Positions 1 through 7,182 of a DNA stretch of 8,571 nucleotides are shown in pieces. The translations under genes were made by a program, and so were the position numbers. The notes beneath the pieces were generated by a model, which saw nothing but the letters and a program-made list of their open reading frames with translations, did not search any database and had not been told where the DNA came from. Source of the DNA: Chitinophagales bacterium (GTDB lineage Bacteria; Bacteroidota; Bacteroidia; Chitinophagales; JAHDHT01); contig JAHDHT010000092.1 of assembly GCA_020631175.1 (NCBI GenBank), positions 1 to 8,571 on the forward strand. Reading direction: 5' to 3'. Each line of letters opens with the position of its first letter. The stretch's first letter is position 1.

Positions 1-518
1 GTATCTAAAATTGGATGATTTAAATAAGCTTTAAAATGTTCTTTGACTCTTTTGTAATAATCGGTTTTGGAGTCGGTCATATTTTTATCTTTTTCAGCGT
101 CTTTGTGTAAAGCCACTAAGATATTTGCTAATTCACTTACTTCAGGGATGGCAACATTTGTCTTACCTGAGTTTTCTTTGATGTAAGCATCTGTGAATTT
201 TACATTCGGTAATGTTCCGATCAATCTTGTGTGAGCAGTATCAGTTTTATTGATAATTAGATTAAAATCAATGGTATCATTTAGTTCAATTTGAAATTCG
301 ATTGAATCTTTTGTGTCTGTAAATACAACAGTGTTTAGATCTTTTGAGCAAGGAACTTCATAAGGATCAATTTCCAGTTCCGGCATAAGATTCCATTGTG
401 ATACTTTAGTTATTCCATTTACTTTAATCTGGAGTTGTTTTTTATTGGTGTGAAAGTCTTGTGCATATATGGAACAACACAACAGGAAAAATATGGATGT
501 AAAGAAACTGGTTTTCAT
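1..518 (-). CDS. Secreted protein of unknown function, 3' end outside window (possibly DUF4932-like)
   Basis: The reading frame opens with an ATG at 518-516 and stays open for 172 codons to the left edge, so the C-terminus is missing. Residues 1-19 form a signal peptide: Lys2, then a hydrophobic core with FFLLCC, ending SIYA before Gln20, so export across the inner membrane is expected. The mature part has a beta-rich stretch (about 27-100) followed by a PEVSELANILVAL segment (125-137) and a helical region with YYKRVKEHF (154-162). The PEV.ELANI-type segment followed by a YYK..KE.F segment reminds me of the DUF4932 proteins of Bacteroidota. That is recall of a pattern, not a search result, and such proteins have no function I can state with confidence. 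No catalytic motif is visible in this half. It lies downstream of the receptor gene on the same strand, but a terminator and about 220 bp separate them, so it probably has its own promoter; I found no convincing one. Confidence 0.8.
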   Translation of the reverse strand, partial: MKTSFFTSIFFLLCCSIYAQDFHTNKKQLQIKVNGITKVSQWNLMPELEIDPYEVPCSKDLNTVVFTDTKDSIEFQIELNDTIDFNLIINKTDTAHTRLIGTLPNVKFTDAYIKENSGKTNVAIPEVSELANILVALHKDAEKDKNMTDSKTDYYKRVKEHFKAYLNHPILD

Positions 519-580
519 ATCTGGTTTTTTAGTAATGACAATATTTAAGTCTTCAGGTTGCTTTTATTTTAATTCAAGCT

Positions 581-719
581 TGCAACAGGGATAGCAGCGG
601 TACAAACCCGTTGCAGTGCCTTCCTGAGCAAGTATTGCAAGGGCTGACAGCGGCAAGCCATTGGAATACTATGCGAAAGAGGTACTGCGGCGGGTGCGTT
701 TAGCGTATAGCCCGGCCGT
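581..719. other. GC-rich three-hairpin element (candidate dispersed repeat or structured RNA)
   Basis: By direct count this 139-bp block is about 56% G+C, between AT-rich flanks. It folds into three hairpins in a row. Hairpin 1: 581-590 pairs with 607-615, nine base pairs with one bulged A and a 16-nt loop. Hairpin 2: 631-636 pairs with 665-670 (AGTATT/AATACT), enclosing a 4-bp helix 642-645/656-659. Hairpin 3: 688-694 pairs with 711-718, seven base pairs with one bulged G and again a 16-nt loop. No gene is visible in it on either strand. The style (GGGATAGC near one end, ATAGCCCGGCC near the other) resembles GC-rich intergenic elements I associate with many Bacteroidota genomes, but copy number cannot be judged from one window. 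Which strand is transcribed, if any, is unknown, and neither end is followed by a T-run. Alternatives are an attenuated leader for the gene at 1-518 or a decayed mobile remnant. Confidence 0.5.
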
Positions 720-737
720 TGCCCAAATAAAATTAAT

Positions 738-768
738 AAAAAAAAGGCCGCCCAAAAATTGGACAGCC
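738..768 (-). terminator. Intrinsic terminator of the TonB-dependent receptor gene
   Basis: Read on the minus strand, GGCTGTCC (768-761) pairs with GGGCGGCC (753-746), an 8-bp stem with two internal G-U pairs around a 7-nt loop, followed at once by eight T (745-738). It starts 32 bp past the receptor stop codon. The G-U pairs make the stem stable only in the minus-strand RNA, which supports that orientation. Confidence 0.85.
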
Positions 769-799
769 CGGGTCATTTTTAAATTAAATTAACCAATCA

Positions 800-3700
800 T
801 TAATTAAAAATGTACCTTAATCCTACCTGACCTCTCCATCTGGAAGTGAAGTCATTTAGATCGTAAATTTCGTCACTGGTTGTAGGACCGGTATATGTAA
901 ATGTTGGTGTTGTTCCGTCGGCCATGTAATCTTCGAAGTTCAATAATTGATAAGAAGCAAAGTTTCCGCCGTCGCTCATGAAGTAATCACGACCTAAGTC
1001 AGGACTGATCATATTAAGTACGTTGAAAATATCAATTGTTGCCTCTAACTGATGACGTTTGCCACCTGCTTTAACAAAGAAGCCTAATTTACCTTGTAAA
1101 TCAAGATTGTTTTCCCATGGAGTTCTTGACGCATTTTTCTCTGCATAAGTTCCTCTGTTCGCACTTAAGTGTTCATCCTGAGAAATGAAAGCATCAAGAT
1201 CTTCCCATTGTTGAGCTGCACTCACGCTAACGTTACCGTCATCATCTAAAATGTCGACTAAATTAATATCATCTCTTCCGGAAGGAATATAAACTAAACT
1301 TCTTTCACGGCTGTCTTCATTGGTTAAATTACCATCGTAGATATAAGAGTAAGATTGACCTTGCTGGCCATTGTAAAAAATAGAAAGAGTAGCTGTAACT
1401 GCATCCGCAATTTCAGTATTCATACTAATAAACGAATTTAATCGGCTGCCTAAAGCGAAATCTGATCTTTGAGCTGCTAATAAATTATTTCTTCCATTTA
1501 CAGAATGCGCGCCTCTCCATTGAGAAGAGTTTTGCGAAGAAGTACCTTCATAGATTAAATAGCTGTCACCATATGCGTAAGAAATACCTGCAGTTAAACC
1601 GTTACTGAATGATTTTTGGATTTGAGCACTTAACGTATATCCAAAGCCTTCATCTGCACCGTTATCACTTGCATTACTTGCTAATAGAACTCTTGAATAG
1701 GTAGGATCAACCGGGTCAAATCGATCCCAGATAATACGGTCGTCGCCTGTGCCGGTTAATGTATTTCCGCTTTCTTTCAAGTTTACATTTTCGTAGTAGA
1801 TACTATTGATGTTTTGTGTGTAGATACCTTCTAAAGTTGCTACCCAACCTTTTCCTAAATCACGATCTACCGCTACAGAACCTCTCATTACCTGTGGGTA
1901 TTTAAAATCTTCTGCAAATAAATCAATTTGACCTGAAGGAATAGCATCTGCTCCACCAAAGTCAGCTGCAGTTGGTTGTTGGTCCCATTCCGGAACGAAA
2001 GTAACATCTTCTGCGCCTGTACCGCCTATAGAAAGACCGTTATTCGTGAATGAACCTCCCGGCCATACAAATGGTACACGTCCTGTAAAGATGCCGATAC
2101 CACCTCTGATTACGGTGTTTCTGTTGTCATCAGCTGCGATATTAAACCCGAATCTTGGAGATACTAAAAGCTGAGGAGCAGGCATTTGTCCTGAACGGGC
2201 ACCTTTTAAATCATATCCGGCAGCTTCCATTAATGGAATTGTTACGGTATTGAAATTAGTGTCTTCGGTTGGTGCATCAAGAAATAATGGCACATCTAAA
2301 CGAATACCTCCGGTTAATTTAACTCTGTTATTTACTTCGTATTCATTTTGTGCATAAAGACCAAACTGTGCAGCACTAAATTCTGCAGCAGCTGCAGAAC
2401 CGTCACCCGCCACGTTATCTACTAATGAATAACTGTGTTCATAATCAACTGCAGGCATATTATTCATGAAATCACTGTAGGAAGCAAATTCATACGCACC
2501 ATAATTCTGACGTATAAATAGATTGTAAATACTATAGAATTCGTTGTGTGTACCAAATGTCCAGTTCGATTTTCCTTTGTAAAGTTTTAAATTATCTGTT
2601 AAAGTGAAAATGTTCTGATCTAATTGATTTGCTGTTGAGAATTGTTCTGAACCGAAAAAGATAGCGCCATCACCGTCATCGATTTCCACCCAAGGGAACG
2701 GATCGCCTAAAGGATCTCTGTCATCTCTAACTGAAGTAAATCCAAGAATTAAATTATTTGACATTTCATTGCTGAATAATGTATTTAATTCTAAAGCGGT
2801 TGAATTTGTTGTTGTAGGGAATAAAATACCGTTGTTTTCGAAATTAATGGTTGATGCAGAGCTTCCTCTTACATTAATTTGAGTTCCTTTAGTATAACTA
2901 TGACGTGCAGTTAATGTATTTTTTTCATTTAAGTTAAAATCTAAACGAATTAAAAACTTTTCGCCGTCTAATTTATCTGCAACATCTCCAAATGAACCGG
3001 GATCATAGCCTAGCTCATTTAATCTGTCGACTAAAGCATTAATATCATCGATACTGCTTTCGCCTGTATAAGTTGTCGGATCGAATGGAACAGGTGTTTC
3101 ATCTCTTTGTAATTCAGCATTGACAAAGAAGAAGGCTTTATTTTTTACTAAAGGCCCACCAACTCTTAGTCCAATTGTATTTGAATTAAAGTCATCGACT
3201 TTCGTTCTTTCAAAATCATCATCTTGTAAATAGGTAGGTGATTTTCCGACCAGGTTTTGATTTTTATTAAACCAGTAAACCGAACCTTCGATTTCATTAG
3301 AACCGGATCTGGTTACAGCATTAATACCACCACCGGTGAAGCCTCCTAAGGTAACATCATAAGGAGCGACTACAACCTGGAATTCCTGAATTGCATCAGG
3401 AGAAATAGGAGATATACCTGTTTGTCCTCCATTCGTACCAGCATCGGATAAACCAAATACATCATTATTAACTGCACCGTCAATAAAAATTGAGTTATAA
3501 CGATTGTTGGTATTGGCAATAGAAATACCATCTCCAGAAGTGTTGGCCTGAGGCGTTAATCTCACGAAATCTTCGATCTGTCGATTTACGGTTGGAATGG
3601 TTGCAATTTCTTCTTCGCTGATTTTAGTTTCTGCTCCGCTTCTTTCGCTTCCCATTAATCCGCCGGCAACGATTTCAACGGTTCCAAGTTCTACCGCATT

Positions 3701-4048
3701 TTCGCGCATAGTTGCTGAGATGATGCGGTCTTTACCCAGACTTAAGTAGATATCATTTAGTACAATATCTTCATAGCCAAGGTATTTAAAGGTAACCGTG
3801 TAGGGTCCGCCGACTCTCAGGTTTGGTAAGTTATATCGTCCGTCAAGACGCGTAGTCGTTCCCCGTGTAATACCACTGGGTTCATGTGTTACAGCAATGG
3901 TCGCACCAGGAAGCGCTTCATTGTTGGTGTCAATAACAATACCACTGATGGAGGAGGAGGTAGAGCCCTGTGCCCATGCAGTCGTACTGTTCATTATTGC
4001 AAAACAAGCCAGTATTGCAATAGCATAAAAGTGTAAGTGTAGTTTCAT
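800..4048 (-). CDS. Oar-like TonB-dependent outer-membrane receptor
   Basis: This is a complete 1082-residue protein, normal for the family. A signal peptide covers residues 1-26 (cut likely at AWA/Q). A carboxypeptidase-regulatory-like beta-sandwich domain follows at about 33-115, with the usual G.V.D....LPGA......G......T..DG.Y pattern. LGTVEIVAG at 121-129 may be a TonB-box-like segment. The plug domain is at about 138-250, including SIFIDGAVNND and the Gly-rich FTGGGINAVTRSGSNEIEGS typical of Oar-type receptors (named after Myxococcus xanthus Oar). The rest is a 22-stranded-type barrel ending in RYIFN, with an aromatic near-terminal residue as in outer-membrane proteins. The expected role is TonB-driven uptake or export of a large substrate across the outer membrane; the substrate cannot be read from sequence. 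The chosen ATG gives an intact signal peptide, and the next Met (19) would destroy it. The FG-GAP lipoprotein gene is 108 bp upstream on the same strand. A terminator follows at 738-768, and a promoter candidate lies directly upstream. Confidence 0.93.
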   Translation of the reverse strand: MKLHLHFYAIAILACFAIMNSTTAWAQGSTSSSISGIVIDTNNEALPGATIAVTHEPSGITRGTTTRLDGRYNLPNLRVGGPYTVTFKYLGYEDIVLNDIYLSLGKDRIISATMRENAVELGTVEIVAGGLMGSERSGAETKISEEEIATIPTVNRQIEDFVRLTPQANTSGDGISIANTNNRYNSIFIDGAVNNDVFGLSDAGTNGGQTGISPISPDAIQEFQVVVAPYDVTLGGFTGGGINAVTRSGSNEIEGSVYWFNKNQNLVGKSPTYLQDDDFERTKVDDFNSNTIGLRVGGPLVKNKAFFFVNAELQRDETPVPFDPTTYTGESSIDDINALVDRLNELGYDPGSFGDVADKLDGEKFLIRLDFNLNEKNTLTARHSYTKGTQINVRGSSASTINFENNGILFPTTTNSTALELNTLFSNEMSNNLILGFTSVRDDRDPLGDPFPWVEIDDGDGAIFFGSEQFSTANQLDQNIFTLTDNLKLYKGKSNWTFGTHNEFYSIYNLFIRQNYGAYEFASYSDFMNNMPAVDYEHSYSLVDNVAGDGSAAAAEFSAAQFGLYAQNEYEVNNRVKLTGGIRLDVPLFLDAPTEDTNFNTVTIPLMEAAGYDLKGARSGQMPAPQLLVSPRFGFNIAADDNRNTVIRGGIGIFTGRVPFVWPGGSFTNNGLSIGGTGAEDVTFVPEWDQQPTAADFGGADAIPSGQIDLFAEDFKYPQVMRGSVAVDRDLGKGWVATLEGIYTQNINSIYYENVNLKESGNTLTGTGDDRIIWDRFDPVDPTYSRVLLASNASDNGADEGFGYTLSAQIQKSFSNGLTAGISYAYGDSYLIYEGTSSQNSSQWRGAHSVNGRNNLLAAQRSDFALGSRLNSFISMNTEIADAVTATLSIFYNGQQGQSYSYIYDGNLTNEDSRERSLVYIPSGRDDINLVDILDDDGNVSVSAAQQWEDLDAFISQDEHLSANRGTYAEKNASRTPWENNLDLQGKLGFFVKAGGKRHQLEATIDIFNVLNMISPDLGRDYFMSDGGNFASYQLLNFEDYMADGTTPTFTYTGPTTSDEIYDLNDFTSRWRGQVGLRYIFN

Positions 4049-4053
4049 TTCAT

Positions 4054-4085
4054 CAAATATTTAGGTAATAACAATGTAATGCAAA
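4054..4085 (-). promoter_or_regulatory. Candidate Bacteroidota-type promoter of the receptor gene
   Basis: On the minus strand a TTTG (4085-4082) is followed by a 20-nt spacer and AATATTTG (4061-4054). The known Bacteroidota consensus is TTTG near -33 and TAnnTTTG near -7; five of the six fixed -7 positions match. The -7 element ends only 5 nt before the ATG at 4048, so a start at the usual distance would give an almost leaderless mRNA. That weakens the call or makes it unusual. In AT-rich DNA such a match can arise by chance. Confidence 0.3.
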
Positions 4086-4156
4086 TGTCATTTTTTGATG
4101 TAAGCTACTTTTCAAGGTGGTGTTAATTTTGGATTAAAAAGAGCTGCTTTTCTGTA

Positions 4157-6376
4157 CTACTTTGTTTTAAGGCTAAATGATGTATAGCTCCGTTTAACGG
4201 CCTCTTTTGCTCCTTGCTTAATATGGTATGACTGGTTTAACTCAAGTGAGTCAAATAATTCGGTGCTGTTGGCTTTATCCGGCCAAATTATTTCGCAATT
4301 TAAAATTCGCTTTGCAGCCCCTAATCCGATATGTTGTTCGAGCGGAGAAGATCCAAAACTACCTCCTGTACTTACATGAGTATAAATAGCTCTCTTCGCT
4401 CCATTTTTATCTTCTACAGTAACTTTAATTCTTGCTCCTATTGCCGACCGATTCGCAGTTGTTCCGGATAATTTAAGATTCAACCACTTATGATCTTTAA
4501 AATGTTCTTCACCGGGATTTTGGAATAAGGCATTAAAAAATACATCTGCTTCAAATGCTCCGCCCATTACTGCATAGATATCCTGATCTCCGTCCCGGTC
4601 AATATCTCCAAAAGCTACCCCATGTCCTTTTTGTATATGTCCGAAACCTCCTGAATAGGTGATGTCAGTAAAATCAGATCCTTCATTATTGAGATACATT
4701 CTATTAGGTACGATCGATCTGAAATCCGGAGCACCGGTGCCTGCGTAAAAATCCTGAAAACCATCATTGTTGATGTCTCCGTAATTTGAACCCATAGTAA
4801 AAAGCGGGTGATTTAAACCTGTTGATTCAGCTACATTTTTAAATGAAACGTTTTTTTGATTAAGGAATAAAGCCGGTAAGGTTGATTGAATTGCTTTTCC
4901 TTCCAGTGCAGATAATTCTTCAAAGGCAACTAATTTTAATTTTCGAAGATCATAGCCTGAAACGAAAAGATCAAGCCATCCATCATTATTATAATCCCAA
5001 AACCAGGAAGGAAAACTAAACTTTGGTTGCAATGTTCCTGCCTGTAAAGCAATATTTCGAAATTTAATTTTATTTGTGCTGAGATCACTTTGATTAAGAA
5101 ATAAATAGTTTTCACCGTTCAGATTAGAAATGAATAGCTCAGGCAGACCATCATTATTTATATCTCCCCATGTACAGGATTTGGCATAGGTAAACACTTC
5201 TACTCCGGCGGATTTAGAAATATTTGTAAAGCTTCCATCCTTATTATTGAGCATTAATTTGGAAGGATGTTCAAAGTTATCATCACTTGTTTCATTTCCA
5301 ATAAATAAATCTAACCATCCGTCATTATTAATATCAGCCCATGATGCTGTCTGGCTGGGATGGAAATCGAGCAAGCCTGAAGATTCTGTAACATCACTGA
5401 ATGTAAGGTCTCTGTTATTTTTAAGAAGCGAATTAGGATGTAAACCTCCCTGTCCAAACCATGCGCCTCTCAACACAAAAACATCTTCGTATCCGTCGTT
5501 ATTATAATCTGCATGAATAATATTTAAACCACCAGTTATTTGCTCAATTCCAGCGCTTTTACTTATTTCATCGAAGCTGCCATCACCGTTATTAATGTAA
5601 AATCTTAAGGGATCGCGCAAGCCATAAGAACTGCAAATTATGTCGAGTAAGCCATCGTTATTAAAATCTTCCATACATACTCCTCCGGAAAGACCTCTTT
5701 CATGCACATTGGCATATGTTGCTACTTCATTAAACTTTGGGAAAGCATTAAGCGATTGTTTTGCTTGTTGTATTATAGTGTTTGGAGGATTTCCGCCAGT
5801 AGTAAGATGCGCAATATTTAATAACCACTCACTTTGTGCATCATTAGGAAACTTGTTCAACAGTTGATCATATATTTTTATCGCTTGCTGACTTCCTTTT
5901 TTATTACCATGTATGGCCGCTTTTTCAAATGGAAAAATGCACGATTCAGGTACGTGATGTTTTAAACAATTTTCTTCTTCTGCAGATCGCATATAGGCAA
6001 CCGCTAATAAATCATAGACTTGTTTGGTGTTTTTATTTATTGGATTATCAGGTAGCTGTTGTTCAATTGCTGTTTTAATGTTTTCTAGGAGTTGAATTGC
6101 TTTTTGTGTTTTGCCTGCTTTTAAATATTCATGAGCAAGGCGCACTCTTAGCTTAAATTTTTTTCCACTTGTATTTTGAATTTTTTCTTCAAGCTTTTTG
6201 GCTCTTTCGGAATTCATACAATAGATCAGGTCGGGGTTTGCACTGCTTATTATACTGTCAAGCCTGTTAATTGCATTTTGATGCTCATTATCAAATTTAG
6301 TATTCGTATTTGACGTAGTATCTGATGAACAAGCGAAGCAACAGCATAATATTGAAAGGAAGACAAAAAGACGCAT
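4157..6376 (-). CDS. Lipoprotein with TPR-like region, FG-GAP/VCBS repeats and ASPIC/UnbV domain (CRTAC1-like)
   Basis: This is a complete 739-residue protein. The N-terminus is a lipoprotein signal: MRLFVFLSILCCCFAC, with Cys16 the likely lipidated residue, followed by SSD, which could act as a surface-export tag in this phylum. Residues about 73-190 are helical and TPR-like, ending in WLLNIAHLTTGGNP (184-197). From about 230 to 620 there are seven D.(N/D)xDG..(D/E) calcium-loop repeats, at 237, 290, 348, 405, 461, 534 and 591, as in FG-GAP/VCBS beta-propellers. An ASPIC/UnbV domain closes the protein (about 643-715: SAIGARI, STGGSFGSSPLEQHIGLG, IIWPD). Proteins with this order are common in Bacteroidota outer membranes, often near TonB receptors, and are thought to bind carbohydrate or protein ligands; no enzyme active site is visible. 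The receptor gene lies 108 bp downstream on the same strand, so co-transcription is possible. The divergent TerB-like gene starts 73 bp away. Six of the seven loops keep all Asp positions; the one at 405 ends in Glu. Confidence 0.92.
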   Translation of the reverse strand: MRLFVFLSILCCCFACSSDTTSNTNTKFDNEHQNAINRLDSIISSANPDLIYCMNSERAKKLEEKIQNTSGKKFKLRVRLAHEYLKAGKTQKAIQLLENIKTAIEQQLPDNPINKNTKQVYDLLAVAYMRSAEEENCLKHHVPESCIFPFEKAAIHGNKKGSQQAIKIYDQLLNKFPNDAQSEWLLNIAHLTTGGNPPNTIIQQAKQSLNAFPKFNEVATYANVHERGLSGGVCMEDFNNDGLLDIICSSYGLRDPLRFYINNGDGSFDEISKSAGIEQITGGLNIIHADYNNDGYEDVFVLRGAWFGQGGLHPNSLLKNNRDLTFSDVTESSGLLDFHPSQTASWADINNDGWLDLFIGNETSDDNFEHPSKLMLNNKDGSFTNISKSAGVEVFTYAKSCTWGDINNDGLPELFISNLNGENYLFLNQSDLSTNKIKFRNIALQAGTLQPKFSFPSWFWDYNNDGWLDLFVSGYDLRKLKLVAFEELSALEGKAIQSTLPALFLNQKNVSFKNVAESTGLNHPLFTMGSNYGDINNDGFQDFYAGTGAPDFRSIVPNRMYLNNEGSDFTDITYSGGFGHIQKGHGVAFGDIDRDGDQDIYAVMGGAFEADVFFNALFQNPGEEHFKDHKWLNLKLSGTTANRSAIGARIKVTVEDKNGAKRAIYTHVSTGGSFGSSPLEQHIGLGAAKRILNCEIIWPDKANSTELFDSLELNQSYHIKQGAKEAVKRSYTSFSLKTK

Positions 6377-6449
6377 TTCACTTTGAAAGTAGTGATTATT
6401 AACTTTTTTACTGCCTATAAATGCTTATTTTCGTTTCAAATTCAATGAA
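6377..6449. promoter_or_regulatory. Divergent promoter region between the lipoprotein and TerB-like genes
   Basis: These 73 bp separate two divergent start codons and must hold the 5' signals for the plus-strand gene, and for the minus-strand gene unless its promoter lies inside the neighbouring coding region. For the plus strand, TATTTTCG at 6426-6433 matches TAnnTTTG at five of six fixed positions, 16 nt before the ATG, but no TTTG sits at the expected -33 distance. I saw no good match for the minus strand and no Shine-Dalgarno sequence on either side. Confidence 0.3.
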
Positions 6450-7172
6450 ATGAGCGATAACCCTGTTAATTCATCTGTCAACGAAATCCCTTACGAGTGT
6501 CCGTATTGTGATACTGCAAAAATTGAAACTACTGCAACAGCGCCTTATGTGCGTGGTTTTATTCTGGCCTACGTTTTAGGTTATAAATCTTATATCGGTT
6601 GTGCATCTTGTGTGCGAAAAAAAGTGCTTGGCGAAGCCGGACTTTCTGCTTTGGTTGGATGGTTTTCGATTACCAGTTTAATTATTAATCCCTTCCTTAT
6701 AATTTATAATTTAATTCAGGGATTGCTGGTTAGAGCTACTCCCGAAAAAGCAGCCCGAAAGCTAAAGAAAATGGGAATTCCATTAAATAGGGAAACGTTA
6801 ACTACCAATCAGATTGGATATATTTTAGCCGCAAATATGATTGCTGCTGACGGAAAAGTTGACCCGAAAGAGGTTAGAGTGGCGGAAGAAATGGGAGAGA
6901 AGATATTTGAAGATTTCGATGAAGCTTCTTTACATATTTTATTAGCAGAACCGGAAAGAATGCCACCTGTTGGTGAAGTTGCTAAATTGTTGAAAAATCA
7001 AATAAGCGAAGATGCTAAAAAACAAATCTTCAATTATTTAACCGCAATTGCTTATGCAGACGGACATGTAGCAGCTGAAGAAAAAGCAATGTTGGCTCAG
7101 GTTGCCCAAGCCATTGAACTTGATCTAAACTCATTGAGAAATGATCAGGGCGGTGGTTCTCCTGCCGGATAA
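6450..7172 (+). CDS. Membrane protein with zinc-ribbon-like module and C-terminal TerB-like domain
   Basis: This is a complete 240-residue protein without a signal peptide. Residues 16-54 contain two cysteine pairs, C17PYC20 and C51ASC54, about 30 residues apart, suggesting a zinc ribbon with a moderately hydrophobic insert. Residues about 64-94 form one long hydrophobic stretch (ALVGWFSITSLIINPFLIIYNL and neighbours), either one long transmembrane helix or a tight hairpin. From about 117 to 226 the protein shows the two-fold helical pattern of TerB/DjlA-N-type domains: ANMIAADGKVDPKEVRVAEEM (128-148) and AIAYADGHVAAEEKAML (199-215), each with an acidic ADG...E turn that in this family lies at the metal-binding region. 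The family is linked to tellurite resistance and membrane stress, but isolated TerB-like domains have varied or unknown roles, so I do not infer tellurite resistance; no other ter gene is in the window. It stands alone: divergent from the lipoprotein gene and convergent, 10 bp stop to stop, with the carboxypeptidase gene. Confidence 0.88.
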   Translation: MSDNPVNSSVNEIPYECPYCDTAKIETTATAPYVRGFILAYVLGYKSYIGCASCVRKKVLGEAGLSALVGWFSITSLIINPFLIIYNLIQGLLVRATPEKAARKLKKMGIPLNRETLTTNQIGYILAANMIAADGKVDPKEVRVAEEMGEKIFEDFDEASLHILLAEPERMPPVGEVAKLLKNQISEDAKKQIFNYLTAIAYADGHVAAEEKAMLAQVAQAIELDLNSLRNDQGGGSPAG

Positions 7173-7182
7173 TTTGTACGGT

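Noticed and set aside
519..580. Promoter for the gene at 1-518
   Set aside because: A TTG and a TAAATATTG can be found on the minus strand, but neither the -7 match nor the spacing fits the Bacteroidota consensus.
4136..4151. Short hairpin with T-run as terminator after the lipoprotein gene
   Set aside because: The stem is only about five A/T-rich pairs (AAAAG/CTTTT), too weak to support a terminator call.
5247..5507. 86-codon plus-strand reading frame
   Set aside because: It lies wholly antisense inside the FG-GAP lipoprotein gene; the repeated Asn/Asp-Gly codons keep the opposite strand open. No start signal or domain.
5640..5867. 75-codon plus-strand reading frame
   Set aside because: Antisense to the same lipoprotein gene, with no recognisable protein features.
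6445..6453. Two-codon upstream frame (ATG AAA TGA) overlapping the start of the TerB-like gene
   Set aside because: It could be a minimal coupling element, but such a short overlap is expected by chance and nothing else supports it.
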